From JBFGFX01 sp965232455 (GTDB taxonomy: Bacteria > Pseudomonadota > Gammaproteobacteria > Steroidobacterales > Woeseiaceae), in NCBI GenBank assembly GCA_965232455.1, contig OZ246981.1:3472001-3536000 (forward strand): 64,000 nucleotides of DNA, in the 5' to 3' direction. This document shows, in pieces, positions 1 through 8,511 of the stretch. Positions within the stretch are counted from its first letter, which is position 1; every line of letters starts with the position of its first letter. The translations under genes and the position numbers were made by a program. The notes beneath the pieces are model-generated. The model saw only the letters and a list, made by a program, of their open reading frames with translations, was not told the origin of the DNA and made no database searches.

Positions 1-336
1 CAGCAGACCGCGGTTGATCGCGATCTTGCCGCCCGGCAACGCCCAGGCGTTGGGTACGGAATTGTTCAGGACGACGAACTCGTAGGGCAACGGACGATCG
101 CTGACCGCCGCCAGCCGCTGTCCAACTCCGTCAACGTACTCCGTCAGGTCCTTGTCGACGTCGTAGACTCCGCCCTGCGACTGCTGCATGGGCAGGTAGT
201 TCTGCTCGCCCATCTGGATCTCGCCCGCCTCGCTCACGAACGTTATCTCCCGCTTGCCGGTGACGGGATTGACGGAGCACGCCGTTCCGATGGCGAGCAA
301 GGCAAGTATCGCGGTGATTCGTTTGGCTGCAGTCAT
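1..336 (-). CDS. M48-family metalloprotease lipoprotein (BepA/YfgC-like), C-terminus cut by window edge
   Basis: The reverse strand opens with ATG at 334-336 and stays open to the window edge, giving the first 112 residues. It starts with a lipoprotein-type signal (hydrophobic stretch ending GTAC), followed by NPVTGK and a VSEAGEIQMGEQ segment. That order is typical of periplasmic M48 proteases that survey outer-membrane protein assembly. The conserved PNAWALPGGKIAINRGLL-type segment, which precedes the HExxH zinc motif in this family, is present, but the zinc site itself lies outside the window. It is 36 bp downstream of the next lipoprotein gene on the same strand. The family is fairly certain; the exact role is inferred. 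Confidence 0.8.
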   Translation of the reverse strand, partial: MTAAKRITAILALLAIGTACSVNPVTGKREITFVSEAGEIQMGEQNYLPMQQSQGGVYDVDKDLTEYVDGVGQRLAAVSDRPLPYEFVVLNNSVPNAWALPGGKIAINRGLL

Positions 337-372
337 TCGGCTACCCGGTCGTGTGTCCACCGCATCCGTACA

Positions 373-1005
373 TCAGGAACCCGCGGCGGTAAGGTTTTGA
401 TCCAGGAAATTCCGCAGGAGTTCCGCCCAGTATTCGGCCGCGGCGCGCACCTCGTCGCTCATGCTGCCATCGTCCGGAAGATCCATGTCCGGCGATTCCT
501 GCGTGTCGGCCGCCCGCAGCAGGAGGCGGTCGCTCACCGAATCACGCATTTCGATGGCGAACGTGAGTTTTCCGGGCTCGAGGATCTGGTTGAGGTCATC
601 GGCGATGTTCGGCAACTGGTCCGCCGCGGCCGCGCGCAGATCGATCAGCGACGCCCGGATTTTCAGAACGTCCTCGGCGGGCTCGTCGACCAGCTCATAG
701 TCGCCGATCTGTGCGCGGACTGCCTGCCGGAACGCGCTGCGTACCCGCTGCAGGTCTTCTTCGCTGGCGGGTGCCTCCGTCGGATAAAAAATGCCCATTT
801 CCTCGGCCTGCAGACGCCGATAACGTGTGAAGTCGACGCCGTCCGCCACATAGGCGATATCGACATTGCTGTTCTGAACCGGCCGGTAGATGTCGTACGA
901 GACGGTTGTGCAGCCCGCGATCAGTACGGTCATCGCGCTCACCAGCGCGGCGAGACGCGCGAGCGAGCCAGGAGTCGGAAAAATCGTTTTGTGTCGAGCG
1001 GCCAT
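373..1005 (-). CDS. DUF3313-like outer-membrane lipoprotein of unknown function
   Basis: This is a 210-residue protein with a type II signal peptide. The hydrophobic core ends in LIAGC with the lipidated Cys at residue 32. The mature part is soluble and acidic. It has the layout of DUF3313-type lipoproteins: an early YRRLQ segment, a middle helix with DLQRVRSAFRQAV, and a beta-rich part covering ELVDEPAEDVLKIRASLID. No catalytic motif is visible. It sits between the M48 protease and an EEP-fold lipoprotein, so it may be an envelope accessory protein. The family assignment is tentative because it rests on general resemblance. Confidence 0.65.
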   Translation of the reverse strand: MAARHKTIFPTPGSLARLAALVSAMTVLIAGCTTVSYDIYRPVQNSNVDIAYVADGVDFTRYRRLQAEEMGIFYPTEAPASEEDLQRVRSAFRQAVRAQIGDYELVDEPAEDVLKIRASLIDLRAAAADQLPNIADDLNQILEPGKLTFAIEMRDSVSDRLLLRAADTQESPDMDLPDDGSMSDEVRAAAEYWAELLRNFLDQNLTAAGS

Positions 1006-1045
1006 GGCGCGAATCCTCGAGAATGAATCGGTCGCGAATAGAACT

Positions 1046-1109
1046 AGAACCTATCTCAAACCAGATCGTAGCTACCGGCGCGGCTGCGATCCAGTTCGAG
1101 ACGGGTTCC
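1046..1109. repeat. Imperfect inverted repeat, REP-like paired element
   Basis: Two 27-nt arms (1046-1072 and 1083-1109) are inverted relative to each other around a 10-nt spacer. They match at 20 of 27 positions, and all differences are transitions. The unit reads AGAACCTATCTCAAACCAGA followed by TCGTAGC. A single copy lies at 15962-15988 (23 of 27 matches). The element fills most of the gap between two minus-strand genes, so its RNA could fold into a long hairpin. No flanking target duplication was seen. Confidence 0.6.
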
Positions 1110-1111
1110 AA

Positions 1112-2014
1112 TCACATACTGAGCGTGGCACTCATGGGATTGTGGTCCGAGGTCGTTACCGGACTGACGTCCGCGCTGATTGCCGACAATCCACGGACGT
1201 ATATGTGATCGAGAAACCTGCCGAGAACCCGGACACGATGATCCTCCTCGAACTCGAGCGGCGTGAGCCCCAGGCTCTCCGCTATCATATCGACTATCTG
1301 CATGCGGCGCGCGCGCCAGGTGTTGAAATCCCCCGACAGGATCAGCGGTCCGCGATGCTCGGACAGCGTGTCTGCAATCTGGTCGAACTGTGCGCGGAAC
1401 GCACCCAGCCCGAGCGAAAAATTTACGGCGTGTACGTTGACGACCACCAGCGTTACGTCACTTTCGGTCAGGGCGTACTCCGTGATGCTGGTGGCTTTCG
1501 GCGTGCGAATCACGGGCTCCAGCGTGACAAAACTGCATTGCGTCAGCGGCTTGATGCGGGACAGCGTCAATACGCCGCTGATCTGGTCGCTGGTGCGGTA
1601 ACCGGGTGCGAAGGACCAGTGTTTACTCACGCCCATGTCGCCGATGGTGTCTTCACGCAGCGATGCTTCCTGAATCAGCACGAGGTCCCTGCCACGCGCC
1701 AGCACCCGATAATCGTCTTTCCAGCTTGGCCGGTTCGTCTTCTGCACGTTCCAGTTGACGAGTCGAATGCGGTTCGGGTCGAGCGCGGGCACGCCGTCGC
1801 TCGCGGAATTCCGCAGGGAGCTGCGACACGCATCGACACCGAGCGCGGCGGGTACGTGCATATCCCGCGAACTCGCGGACACCTGTGCGAGCTGCTCCAC
1901 GTAGAGACCCGCACAGGAGCTGGTTACGATCGAAACACACAGGATGGCGCATAAATATGCGATGCGGGAACACCGCCCCCGTGACCGGGATGCCGAATCG
2001 GCGTCTGCTGTCAT
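1112..2014 (-). CDS. Endonuclease/exonuclease/phosphatase (EEP) superfamily protein, exported
   Basis: The protein has 300 residues and the full signature set of the metal-dependent EEP fold: NWN at 87-89, the catalytic Glu in LIQEA (E116), NVH with H195, SGDFN at 227-231, LDHIYV at 269-273 and the terminal TSDHNP with the general-base His at 291. Such enzymes hydrolyse phosphodiester or phosphomonoester bonds, for example in DNA, phospholipid headgroups or nucleotides. The substrate cannot be told from sequence. The N-terminus has a hydrophobic segment ending TSSC, so it is exported and possibly lipidated, which makes a periplasmic phosphodiesterase more likely than a repair nuclease. It starts at ATG 2014. 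Confidence 0.8.
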   Translation of the reverse strand: MTADADSASRSRGRCSRIAYLCAILCVSIVTSSCAGLYVEQLAQVSASSRDMHVPAALGVDACRSSLRNSASDGVPALDPNRIRLVNWNVQKTNRPSWKDDYRVLARGRDLVLIQEASLREDTIGDMGVSKHWSFAPGYRTSDQISGVLTLSRIKPLTQCSFVTLEPVIRTPKATSITEYALTESDVTLVVVNVHAVNFSLGLGAFRAQFDQIADTLSEHRGPLILSGDFNTWRARRMQIVDMIAESLGLTPLEFEEDHRVRVLGRFLDHIYVRGLSAISADVSPVTTSDHNPMSATLSM

Positions 2015-2110
2015 AAACTACCGTGCCCTGGCTTCGGCCGGAGTCCCGGCAAAGACCCCGGATTCTACGCGCTGACCGGGGATTCCGCCACGCACGGTTC
2101 GCTTTTTTGC

Positions 2111-2797
2111 CTACATATCGGGCGAGAAACGGTAGCCGCTGCCGCGCACGGTCTGCACGTAACCGTCATACTTGTAAGGCTCCAGAAGGCCGCGCAAACG
2201 CCGTATGTGTACGTCGACCGTACGCACGCCAACGCTCGCGTTGCGGTCCCAGACGTGGATCAGGAGCTGCCGCCGGCTAAACACGCGATCACGGTTGGCA
2301 ATCAGGAACAGGAGCAAACGGTATTCGCGTGGCGCCAGGGTCAGCATATCGCCGTCGACGAATACGCGGTGCCCCACGTTGTCGATCCGGATGCCGCCGG
2401 CGCGCAATTCGTCGCTGCTGTGCGTGCTGGCGGGGCGCCGCAGACAGGCGCCGATCCGCGCCAGCAGTTCCGGCATCTCATACGGTTTTCCAATGAAATC
2501 ATCGGCGCCCGAATCGAGCGCCACCACGGCGTCGGTGGACTGACCGCGCGCCGAGGTCATCAGGACGCGGGTTGGGTTCGGTTCGGCGCTGCTCTTGACG
2601 TCACTCAGAACGTCCAGGCCGGCAAGATCCGGAAGCGACCACTCGAGCACCATCAAATCGGGGCGCTGCTGCTGCACCGCCTGCAACGCGGTGCCGGCAT
2701 TCTCCGATTCACTCACGTCATGCCCTAGATCTCGGAGCTCGCTGGCAACCGCTATTCTTGCCGAATTGTCCGCGTCCACTACGAGAATTGATGCCAC
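2111..2797 (-). CDS. PhoB-like OmpR-family response regulator with degenerate receiver site
   Basis: The 228-residue protein has a receiver domain (about 1-120) and an OmpR-type winged helix (about 130-228). The C-terminal part, with RTVDVHIRRLR and VQTVRGSGYRFS, is close to PhoB. The receiver is odd. Aligned to E. coli PhoB, the phosphoacceptor Asp53 is Glu52 (LEWSLPD; codon GAG at this point in the minus strand), and the acidic pair E9-D10 is D8-A9. The switch Thr is Ser, while the Lys of GKPY is kept. It therefore probably cannot be phosphorylated normally and may be locked on. The start is GTG at 2797. It is divergent from a Na/Pi cotransporter, and no histidine kinase is nearby. Confidence 0.85.
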   Translation of the reverse strand: MASILVVDADNSARIAVASELRDLGHDVSESENAGTALQAVQQQRPDLMVLEWSLPDLAGLDVLSDVKSSAEPNPTRVLMTSARGQSTDAVVALDSGADDFIGKPYEMPELLARIGACLRRPASTHSSDELRAGGIRIDNVGHRVFVDGDMLTLAPREYRLLLFLIANRDRVFSRRQLLIHVWDRNASVGVRTVDVHIRRLRGLLEPYKYDGYVQTVRGSGYRFSPDM

Positions 2798-2865
2798 TTC
2801 GTGTCACTCTTGCAACCGATGCCGGCTCTCTAAAAGACCATACCGCCTTTACAGCCGGGTTACGT

Positions 2866-2887
2866 TTATATGTCGGATTTGTGACAG
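2866..2887 (-). promoter_or_regulatory. Candidate Pho box
   Basis: Read on the minus strand, this 22-bp site consists of two 11-bp units, CTGTCAC-AAAT and CCGACAT-ATAA. The Pho box consensus is CTGTCAT plus four AT-rich bases, repeated. The first half matches at 6 of 7 positions and the second at 5 of 7. It lies between a PhoB-like regulator and a phosphate cotransporter gene, where such a site would be expected. The call is by eye and unproven. Confidence 0.4.
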
Positions 2888-2956
2888 CGACGGCCGTTAC
2901 AATCGACGGGCGACACCGTAGTATTCCCGTTGGCCGCGGCCCGGGAGGAGGCTGAT

Positions 2957-4642
2957 TTGGAGGCAGATTTCGACACCTGGAAGCTGGTTGCCGGTCTCGG
3001 ACTGTTCCTCTATGGGATGAAACAGCTCGAGCACGCGTTGCAGCGGCTGGCAGGTCGATCGTTCAAACAGTTTTTACGCCAGCAGACGTCGCGGCCCATC
3101 AAAGGCGTACTCGTCGGTGCGCTGACCACGGCGGCGTTACAAAGCAGCTCGGTCGTCGGCCTGATCGTGCTTGCCTTCATCGGCGCGGGAATCCTCTCGC
3201 TGGCGAGCGCCATCGGTATCGTTTTCGGCGCCAATCTGGGCACGACCGTCACCGGATGGCTGGTCGCCACGCTAGGCTTCAAACTCGACATCGAAGAATT
3301 GGCCATGCCGATAATTGCCATCGGCGCCATCGGCGCCGTTTGGTCGAATCAGGGGTCGCGCCGCTTCTTTTTCAGTCAGATGGCGATCGGCTTCGGCCTG
3401 CTTCTGCTCGGACTCGAGTTCATGAAGACAGGCACCAGCGCCGCTACCGAACTGTTCGACCCGAGTGCCCTACGAGCCTATCCGCTGGTCGTCTTTCTTG
3501 TCGTAGGTCTGCTGCTGACCGCTATCATTCAGTCCAGCTCTGCTACGATCATGATCACGCTGAGTGCGCTTTACGCCGGCGTCGTCCCGCTGGAGTCCGC
3601 CGCCGCGGTGGCGATTGGCGCGGACCTTGGGACGACGGTCACGATAATACTCGGCGCAATTACCGGCTCCGCGGCAAAAAAGCGGGTCGCAACCGCCATG
3701 GTGTTGTTTAACGTCGTCACCAATATCATCGCGTTCACACTGCTCAAACCGTTGTTGTATCTCATCACTCAGGTTCTGGGCATCAGCGACCCGTTGTTCT
3801 CCCTGGTTGCGTTTCACAGCCTGTTCAATCTGATCGGCGTCCTGATCTTTCTACCCTTGACGGGCGGGTTGAGCCGCCGTCTGGAATCGGTGTTCATGAC
3901 GGACACGGAAGAACTACCCCGCTATCTACGCGGCAGCGATATCGAAGTGCCGGAAGTCGCCGTCGAGAATCTCGTCCTTGAGACCCGTCGCCTGATTGAT
4001 CAGGCCGCCGCGCTGAATCAACTCAGTTTCGGCCTGCAACCCGTCCATTCGTATTACCACAGTGCCGATGACCGGCGAGACGTCGCCGTATTCCAGGCCG
4101 GCGCCGACCATGACAAAGCCTATCTGGCGGTCAAGCAACTGGAAGGCGCCATCACGGAATTCGCGCTCGGTTTGGAAGAGCAGCCTTTGGAAACTGAAGA
4201 ATCCAAGCGGCTGGGACAGGTCTTCACGGCAATTCGGGACGCGGTGCACGCCGCCAAGTGCGTGCGCGACACGCACCATGATCTCGATGCGTTCAGAGAG
4301 TCCTTGAACGACAGCTTCAACGCCTATTTGCGCAGGTTCAGGAACATGGCCCGGCAGTTTTACGAATTGATCGACGAACTGCGCGATGCCGATCATTCGG
4401 CCGTTCGGTTTGAAAAGCTGATCGAACTCCGTCGGAAAAACGACGAATTGCATGCCGAGATGCACGCAAACATCTACGATGAGGTGACGGCCCGGGCGCT
4501 GGGTGCAACCGAGATATCGACCGTCCTCAACGTCAACCGCGAAATGTACATGGCGAATCAGGGTTTGTTGTTTGCGATCGCCGACATCCTGCTTGACCGA
4601 CAGATGGCCGAGGACTTCAGGGCGATTCCCGCAAGTCATTGA
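2957..4642 (+). CDS. Na/Pi cotransporter family protein with C-terminal PhoU-like domain
   Basis: A membrane protein of about 561 residues carrying the duplicated QSSS signature of NptA/NPT2-type sodium-phosphate cotransporters: ALQSSSVVG near residue 57 and IIQSSSATIM near residue 195. These repeats mark the two inverted halves of the transport core. The last ~210 residues are soluble and helical, as in the PhoU-like tails of bacterial members. I chose TTG 2957 because GGGAGGAGG ends 5 bp upstream; an in-frame TTG at 2930 would add nine residues. The gene is divergent from the PhoB-like regulator, which supports phosphate as the substrate, though these proteins can also serve as efflux valves. 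Confidence 0.85.
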   Translation: MEADFDTWKLVAGLGLFLYGMKQLEHALQRLAGRSFKQFLRQQTSRPIKGVLVGALTTAALQSSSVVGLIVLAFIGAGILSLASAIGIVFGANLGTTVTGWLVATLGFKLDIEELAMPIIAIGAIGAVWSNQGSRRFFFSQMAIGFGLLLLGLEFMKTGTSAATELFDPSALRAYPLVVFLVVGLLLTAIIQSSSATIMITLSALYAGVVPLESAAAVAIGADLGTTVTIILGAITGSAAKKRVATAMVLFNVVTNIIAFTLLKPLLYLITQVLGISDPLFSLVAFHSLFNLIGVLIFLPLTGGLSRRLESVFMTDTEELPRYLRGSDIEVPEVAVENLVLETRRLIDQAAALNQLSFGLQPVHSYYHSADDRRDVAVFQAGADHDKAYLAVKQLEGAITEFALGLEEQPLETEESKRLGQVFTAIRDAVHAAKCVRDTHHDLDAFRESLNDSFNAYLRRFRNMARQFYELIDELRDADHSAVRFEKLIELRRKNDELHAEMHANIYDEVTARALGATEISTVLNVNREMYMANQGLLFAIADILLDRQMAEDFRAIPASH

Positions 4643-4745
4643 ATTGCCTGGCACACACAGGGGGCCGTAGGTGTATTTGCGGATAGCCGCCGGTGCGACG
4701 CACGCGGATCATTACCAACAAGAGCCCACTTCGCGAGCAACGCGT

Positions 4746-5312
4746 ATGTCCAATGACGTCATGGAAATCCTGGGCGAACTGCGTCAGGACCACAAAAACA
4801 TGGCGCTGCTCCTCGATCTGCTGGAGCACGAGTCGAATCGTATCTACGAGGGTGAGGAACCCGAGTACGAGTTGATTCACGACATCATGCAATACATGAC
4901 GATCTACCCGGACGCGGTCCATCATCCGAAAGAAGACCGGCTGTATGCCGAGCTCAAATCGGTACGTCCGGATCTGGCGGCAGGGTTCGACCGCATCACG
5001 TTGGACCACCGCAACATCGCGGAAAAGGGCCTTCAGCTTCGTGAGGACATCGAATCGATCAACTCGGGGTCGTTCGTCAGGCGCAAGACGGTGGTGGCCG
5101 ACGCCTTGCGGTATGTCAACACGCTGCGCAACCACATGCAGTGGGAAGAACTCGACCTGTTCAATCGCTGCGAGGAGATGGCCGCCAAGGGCCACGCATT
5201 TATCGTCGACTCGGGTTTCATCCACAAAGGGGACCCGTTGTTCGGCGACGCGGCGGAAAGCCGTTTCAAACATCTGCTCGACGGCATCAAAAAAACGCTG
5301 AACGCGGACTGA
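4746..5312 (+). CDS. Hemerythrin-like domain protein
   Basis: A 188-residue all-helical protein with the spaced His/Glu set of hemerythrins: H16, H59/H60 with E63 (HHPKED), H88 (LDHRN), and H130 with E134/E135 (HMQWEE). These would hold a non-heme di-iron centre that binds oxygen, NO or redox signals. No membrane segment or signalling domain is fused, so it is probably cytoplasmic. ATG 4746 gives the usual hemerythrin start; an in-frame GTG at 4671 behind GGGGG would add 25 residues and cannot be excluded. It follows the phosphate cotransporter on the same strand, 103 bp away, and converges with the barrel gene, leaving only 8 bp between stops. Confidence 0.8.
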   Translation: MSNDVMEILGELRQDHKNMALLLDLLEHESNRIYEGEEPEYELIHDIMQYMTIYPDAVHHPKEDRLYAELKSVRPDLAAGFDRITLDHRNIAEKGLQLREDIESINSGSFVRRKTVVADALRYVNTLRNHMQWEELDLFNRCEEMAAKGHAFIVDSGFIHKGDPLFGDAAESRFKHLLDGIKKTLNAD

Positions 5313-5320
5313 CCTCCGTC

Positions 5321-6586
5321 TCAGAAGTACCAGGCGATCTGTGCGAACAATCCGCCGCTGCGCGACAGATACCGACCGGGCGGCGCGGTTTCGATGCCGC
5401 CGTATTCGGTCCCATCCGGACCGATGCTCAGATTGAGCGCCGCCAGCACGGTAAGATTGTCGCCGAGACTGTGCTGCGCGACCACCTGCAGCAACGCGCT
5501 GCTGTCGTCGAGATTGGCGAACAGGTTTGGTGTAATCGTCCAGAGCGGCGAGACTTCGATGGTGAGTCCCACAGCAATGTAATTTCGGGCCAGACTGAAC
5601 GTTTCGCCGCGGACGAGCCGCCTGAACAACTCGGGGTTCGCCGCCAGCGACGCCGGGTCGTACCGACCGTCCTTTTGGCCGTATCCGTTGAAATAGTATT
5701 CGACGACACCGCTGAAGTTCTTGCCCCACCAGACCCACGAGTAACTCAGGTTACCGACGAACTCGACCGTCCAGTCGTCGGCGTCACCGAGCAATACGTC
5801 GGCGCGTAACACCGCGCCCCCGATGCCGCGGTTGCCACTGAAGCCGATCGTCGTCCTGTCGTAGTTTTCGGCCAGCAGCAGATCGTATTCGCTGTCGCCG
5901 GCAATACCGTGATACTTCAGCGCGACGGTCGCCTCGTCGCTGCTGACGTCGCCGCCAAAGACGTCGCGCCGCACGACGTAGGCAAACTGGAGGTCGTCGC
6001 CGTTATCACGAAGGTACTGGCCGTAAACCATGTCGTCGCCCGGTTTGTATTCGGTGTCGATCGTCGCCGGGTCGAACGGATTGACGATATCCAGCGGCGA
6101 AAAAAACAGGCCGCCGCCCCAGGTGATTGCCTGTCGGCCCACGCGCAACACCGCGCTTTCGCTCGCGTATCCAACCCACAGGCGGTCCAGACGATGCATG
6201 ACCGCGGTGTCGCCGCTCTCTGCGACGATTTTCGTCAAGTCCAGCGCTCGCCGGATATCGTTCGGCAAGCGCTCGAACTCGAGCCCGGGCGGCAGGCCGA
6301 GATCGCGGGCCAGTCCCAGGGTGTCGCCGAAGACGGCAAACGCCTGATACTCACCGCTTACCGTCCAGCGATTGCGATCGACGGCAAGGTTGAGGCGCAG
6401 GTCACTTTCCAGATCCAGTGAGGACGGGCCGGTCAGCTCGCGAAACACGCTGCCGTTGGGAAAGGCGTCCGCCAGCGTCCGGACTTTGACGTGACCGTTC
6501 CATTCGAGTCCGGCATCCCCCGCAGACGCAACGGCCGGCAGCGCCAGGAGACCCCAAAGGCAGCCCTGTAACGCGTCATGCCGCAT
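5321..6586 (-). CDS. Outer-membrane beta-barrel protein of a Lol-like export operon
   Basis: The protein has about 421 residues with a signal peptide ending in ASAGDAG. It is rich in alternating beta strands and ends in aromatic AWYF, the C-terminal Phe signature read by the outer-membrane assembly machinery. Motifs such as VGRQAITWGGGLFFSPLDIVNPF resemble porin-like or DUF1302-type barrels, but I do not recognise a named family. It starts at ATG 6586, 11 bp inside the ATPase gene, so translation is probably coupled. As the last gene of an operon with a LolA-like carrier, two permeases and an ATPase, it is the likely outer-membrane end of that pathway. Cargo is unknown. Confidence 0.75.
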   Translation of the reverse strand: MRHDALQGCLWGLLALPAVASAGDAGLEWNGHVKVRTLADAFPNGSVFRELTGPSSLDLESDLRLNLAVDRNRWTVSGEYQAFAVFGDTLGLARDLGLPPGLEFERLPNDIRRALDLTKIVAESGDTAVMHRLDRLWVGYASESAVLRVGRQAITWGGGLFFSPLDIVNPFDPATIDTEYKPGDDMVYGQYLRDNGDDLQFAYVVRRDVFGGDVSSDEATVALKYHGIAGDSEYDLLLAENYDRTTIGFSGNRGIGGAVLRADVLLGDADDWTVEFVGNLSYSWVWWGKNFSGVVEYYFNGYGQKDGRYDPASLAANPELFRRLVRGETFSLARNYIAVGLTIEVSPLWTITPNLFANLDDSSALLQVVAQHSLGDNLTVLAALNLSIGPDGTEYGGIETAPPGRYLSRSGGLFAQIAWYF

Positions 6587-7268
6587 GCTGCTGGATATCG
6601 TCGATGATGCGTCCGTCGAGCATCTTGACCAGCCGGCGGGCATACGCCATTACCCGCTGGTCGTGAGTGGCAATGACGAACGTGGTTTCGTGGGTCCGGT
6701 TCAGGGTGACGAACAGCTCCATGAGACCGTCCGACGTATGCGAATCCAGGTTCGCGGTCGGCTCGTCCGCGAGCACGAGCGCGGGTCGCGATACGATCGC
6801 TCTGGCGACCGCGACGCGCTGCTGCTGACCACCGGACATCTCCGCCGGGCGCCGGTCCTCGAGGCCCGCGAGACCAACCTCCTCGAGAATTTCGCTGGAG
6901 CGAGTCGCGCGCTCGGCGCCCGCGATTCCCTGCACCTGCATCACGAACTCTACGTTTTCCCGGGCAGTCAGGACCGGGATCAGATTATAGGCCTGGAACA
7001 CGAAACCAATTTTCTCGAGCCTGAGCCCGGCCAGCTTCGTTTTGCTCAAATTGTCGATGCGCCGACCGTCAATCCATACCTCGCCGCTGTCCGGGATATC
7101 CAATCCGCCGATGGCATTCAACAACGTTGTCTTACCGCCGCCGGACGGCGCCGACAAACACACAAAACCGCCACGATCGATTTCCAGGCTCACGTGGTCC
7201 AGGGCCTTGATGTCCTGATCGCCTTGACGATAGGTTTTGCACAGATCGACACACTTGACTGCAGTCAT
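6576..7268 (-). CDS. LolD/MacB-type ABC transporter ATPase
   Basis: A 230-residue ATPase with every ABC motif: Walker A APSGGGKTT at 40-48 (the usual first Gly is Ala), Q-loop FQAYNLIP, signature MSGGQ, Walker B LVLADEPTANLD and the switch His in IATHD. The sequence belongs to the LolD/FtsE/MacB group, whose members drive mechanical work on periplasmic substrates rather than import. I chose ATG 7268, right after the permease stop (TGA at 7270-7272). AAGG of the permease tail serves as the ribosome site. It partners the two FtsX-type permeases just upstream. Confidence 0.9.
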   Translation of the reverse strand: MTAVKCVDLCKTYRQGDQDIKALDHVSLEIDRGGFVCLSAPSGGGKTTLLNAIGGLDIPDSGEVWIDGRRIDNLSKTKLAGLRLEKIGFVFQAYNLIPVLTARENVEFVMQVQGIAGAERATRSSEILEEVGLAGLEDRRPAEMSGGQQQRVAVARAIVSRPALVLADEPTANLDSHTSDGLMELFVTLNRTHETTFVIATHDQRVMAYARRLVKMLDGRIIDDIQQHAA

Positions 7269-7269
7269 T

Positions 7270-8511
7270 TCAAACCTTGGTAATTGCTTCAATGGGTTCG
7301 TAACGGGACGCCCGCAACGCCGGCGAGAGACTTGCCAGGAAACCGAGCGCCAGCACCACGACGTTCGACAGAATCACGTCGGACAGGATCAGTTCGGGGT
7401 AAAGGACACTGGATGCGCCGAACCACTCCATTCCCTCGGACACGATCGTAAGATCGATGCCGTCTTCCAGCGGCAAGATCGTGAACCAGGCGATCAGGGT
7501 TCCCAAAGCGAGCCCGATCGCAAGCAGCATCATCGACTCGATGACGATCTGCGCAAGTATGCTGCCGGGCCGCATCCCTAGCGCGAGCATCAAACCGATT
7601 TCACGGACCCGCTCGAACACGGCCATGACCAGAGTATTGACGAGACCGAATGACAGCGCGAGAAAAACGACCACCGTCCAGATCAGAACGAAGCCGTCCA
7701 TTACCGCGAGCATCGAGCCCAGGTAACCGTTGAGTTCGGTCCACGACAGGGTCTCGGCGTCGGAGCCGATCAAGGCGCTTACCTCCCGCCGCAGCGGTTC
7801 CACGTTTCGATAGTCGGGGCCGAGGACCGCGATCTCCGTGACGTAGTCGCCGATACCGAGCATGTCTCGCACCGTCTGCTTGCCCGCGAACACCATCGTC
7901 TCTTCCTGCGCTTCCAGCTTCGCGTCGAACACGCCGACAATCCGAAATCCCCGATCGGCAATCTCGTTGTCCGGGTCCTGGCTCATCAGCACCACGCGTT
8001 TGCCAAGATCCGTTTCCAGTCGATCGAGCAGCTTGCGGCCCAGGATCAATCCTTTGTCCGCAGAGTCTTCGAGGTATCGGCCATCCACGATGCTGTCGGC
8101 GACAAACGTAACATTGCGGTCGAACTCCGGATCGACGCCGAACAGGGTAACGCCGCGGGTCGCGCGTTCACTGGTGACGACCGCCGGCACCTTGATTCTG
8201 CTGCTCCACGCCGAAAAACCGGCAGGAGCAAAAAGGGCCTCAATCCGGCTGTCCGCGACGCTGATGACGTTGCTTATGCTCGGGTCATCGCGAAAATCGG
8301 CAGCATGCACCTGAACGTGGCCGGGCAGATCCTCGATGCCGTCTCTGATCATCTCGTTGACCATGCCGCGCAACAGCGCGGTCATGAAAATCATCGCCCA
8401 GACGGCGATCGTCGTCGCCGAAATCATGATCAGGGTGCGGCGGTGGTTGCGCCACAGATTGCGCCACGCGAGCGTTGCGACAATCCCAAACGTTCGGAGC
8501 CCGCGCCTCAT
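7270..8511 (-). CDS. FtsX/MacB-type ABC permease (second of pair)
   Basis: A 413-residue permease. It has an N-terminal helix after the RNLWRNHRRT motif, a large periplasmic MacB-like core (about 60-260), and three C-terminal helices of the FtsX domain ending SPALRASRYEPIEAI. This matches LolC/LolE/MacB, which extract lipoproteins or other hydrophobic cargo from the inner membrane. It starts at ATG 8511, overlapping the stop of the preceding permease in an ATGA, so the two are translationally coupled. The two permeases are distinct in sequence and probably form a heterodimer, as LolC and LolE do. Confidence 0.88.
   Translation of the reverse strand: MRRGLRTFGIVATLAWRNLWRNHRRTLIMISATTIAVWAMIFMTALLRGMVNEMIRDGIEDLPGHVQVHAADFRDDPSISNVISVADSRIEALFAPAGFSAWSSRIKVPAVVTSERATRGVTLFGVDPEFDRNVTFVADSIVDGRYLEDSADKGLILGRKLLDRLETDLGKRVVLMSQDPDNEIADRGFRIVGVFDAKLEAQEETMVFAGKQTVRDMLGIGDYVTEIAVLGPDYRNVEPLRREVSALIGSDAETLSWTELNGYLGSMLAVMDGFVLIWTVVVFLALSFGLVNTLVMAVFERVREIGLMLALGMRPGSILAQIVIESMMLLAIGLALGTLIAWFTILPLEDGIDLTIVSEGMEWFGASSVLYPELILSDVILSNVVVLALGFLASLSPALRASRYEPIEAITKV

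Noticed and set aside
890..1954. Long plus-strand open frame (354 codons) opposite the EEP gene
   Set aside because: It has no family signature and lies antisense to a gene with all EEP motifs; long antisense frames are common in GC-rich DNA.
4617..5738. 373-codon minus-strand frame over the hemerythrin and barrel genes
   Set aside because: It spans two convincing genes in other frames and has no domain signature of its own.
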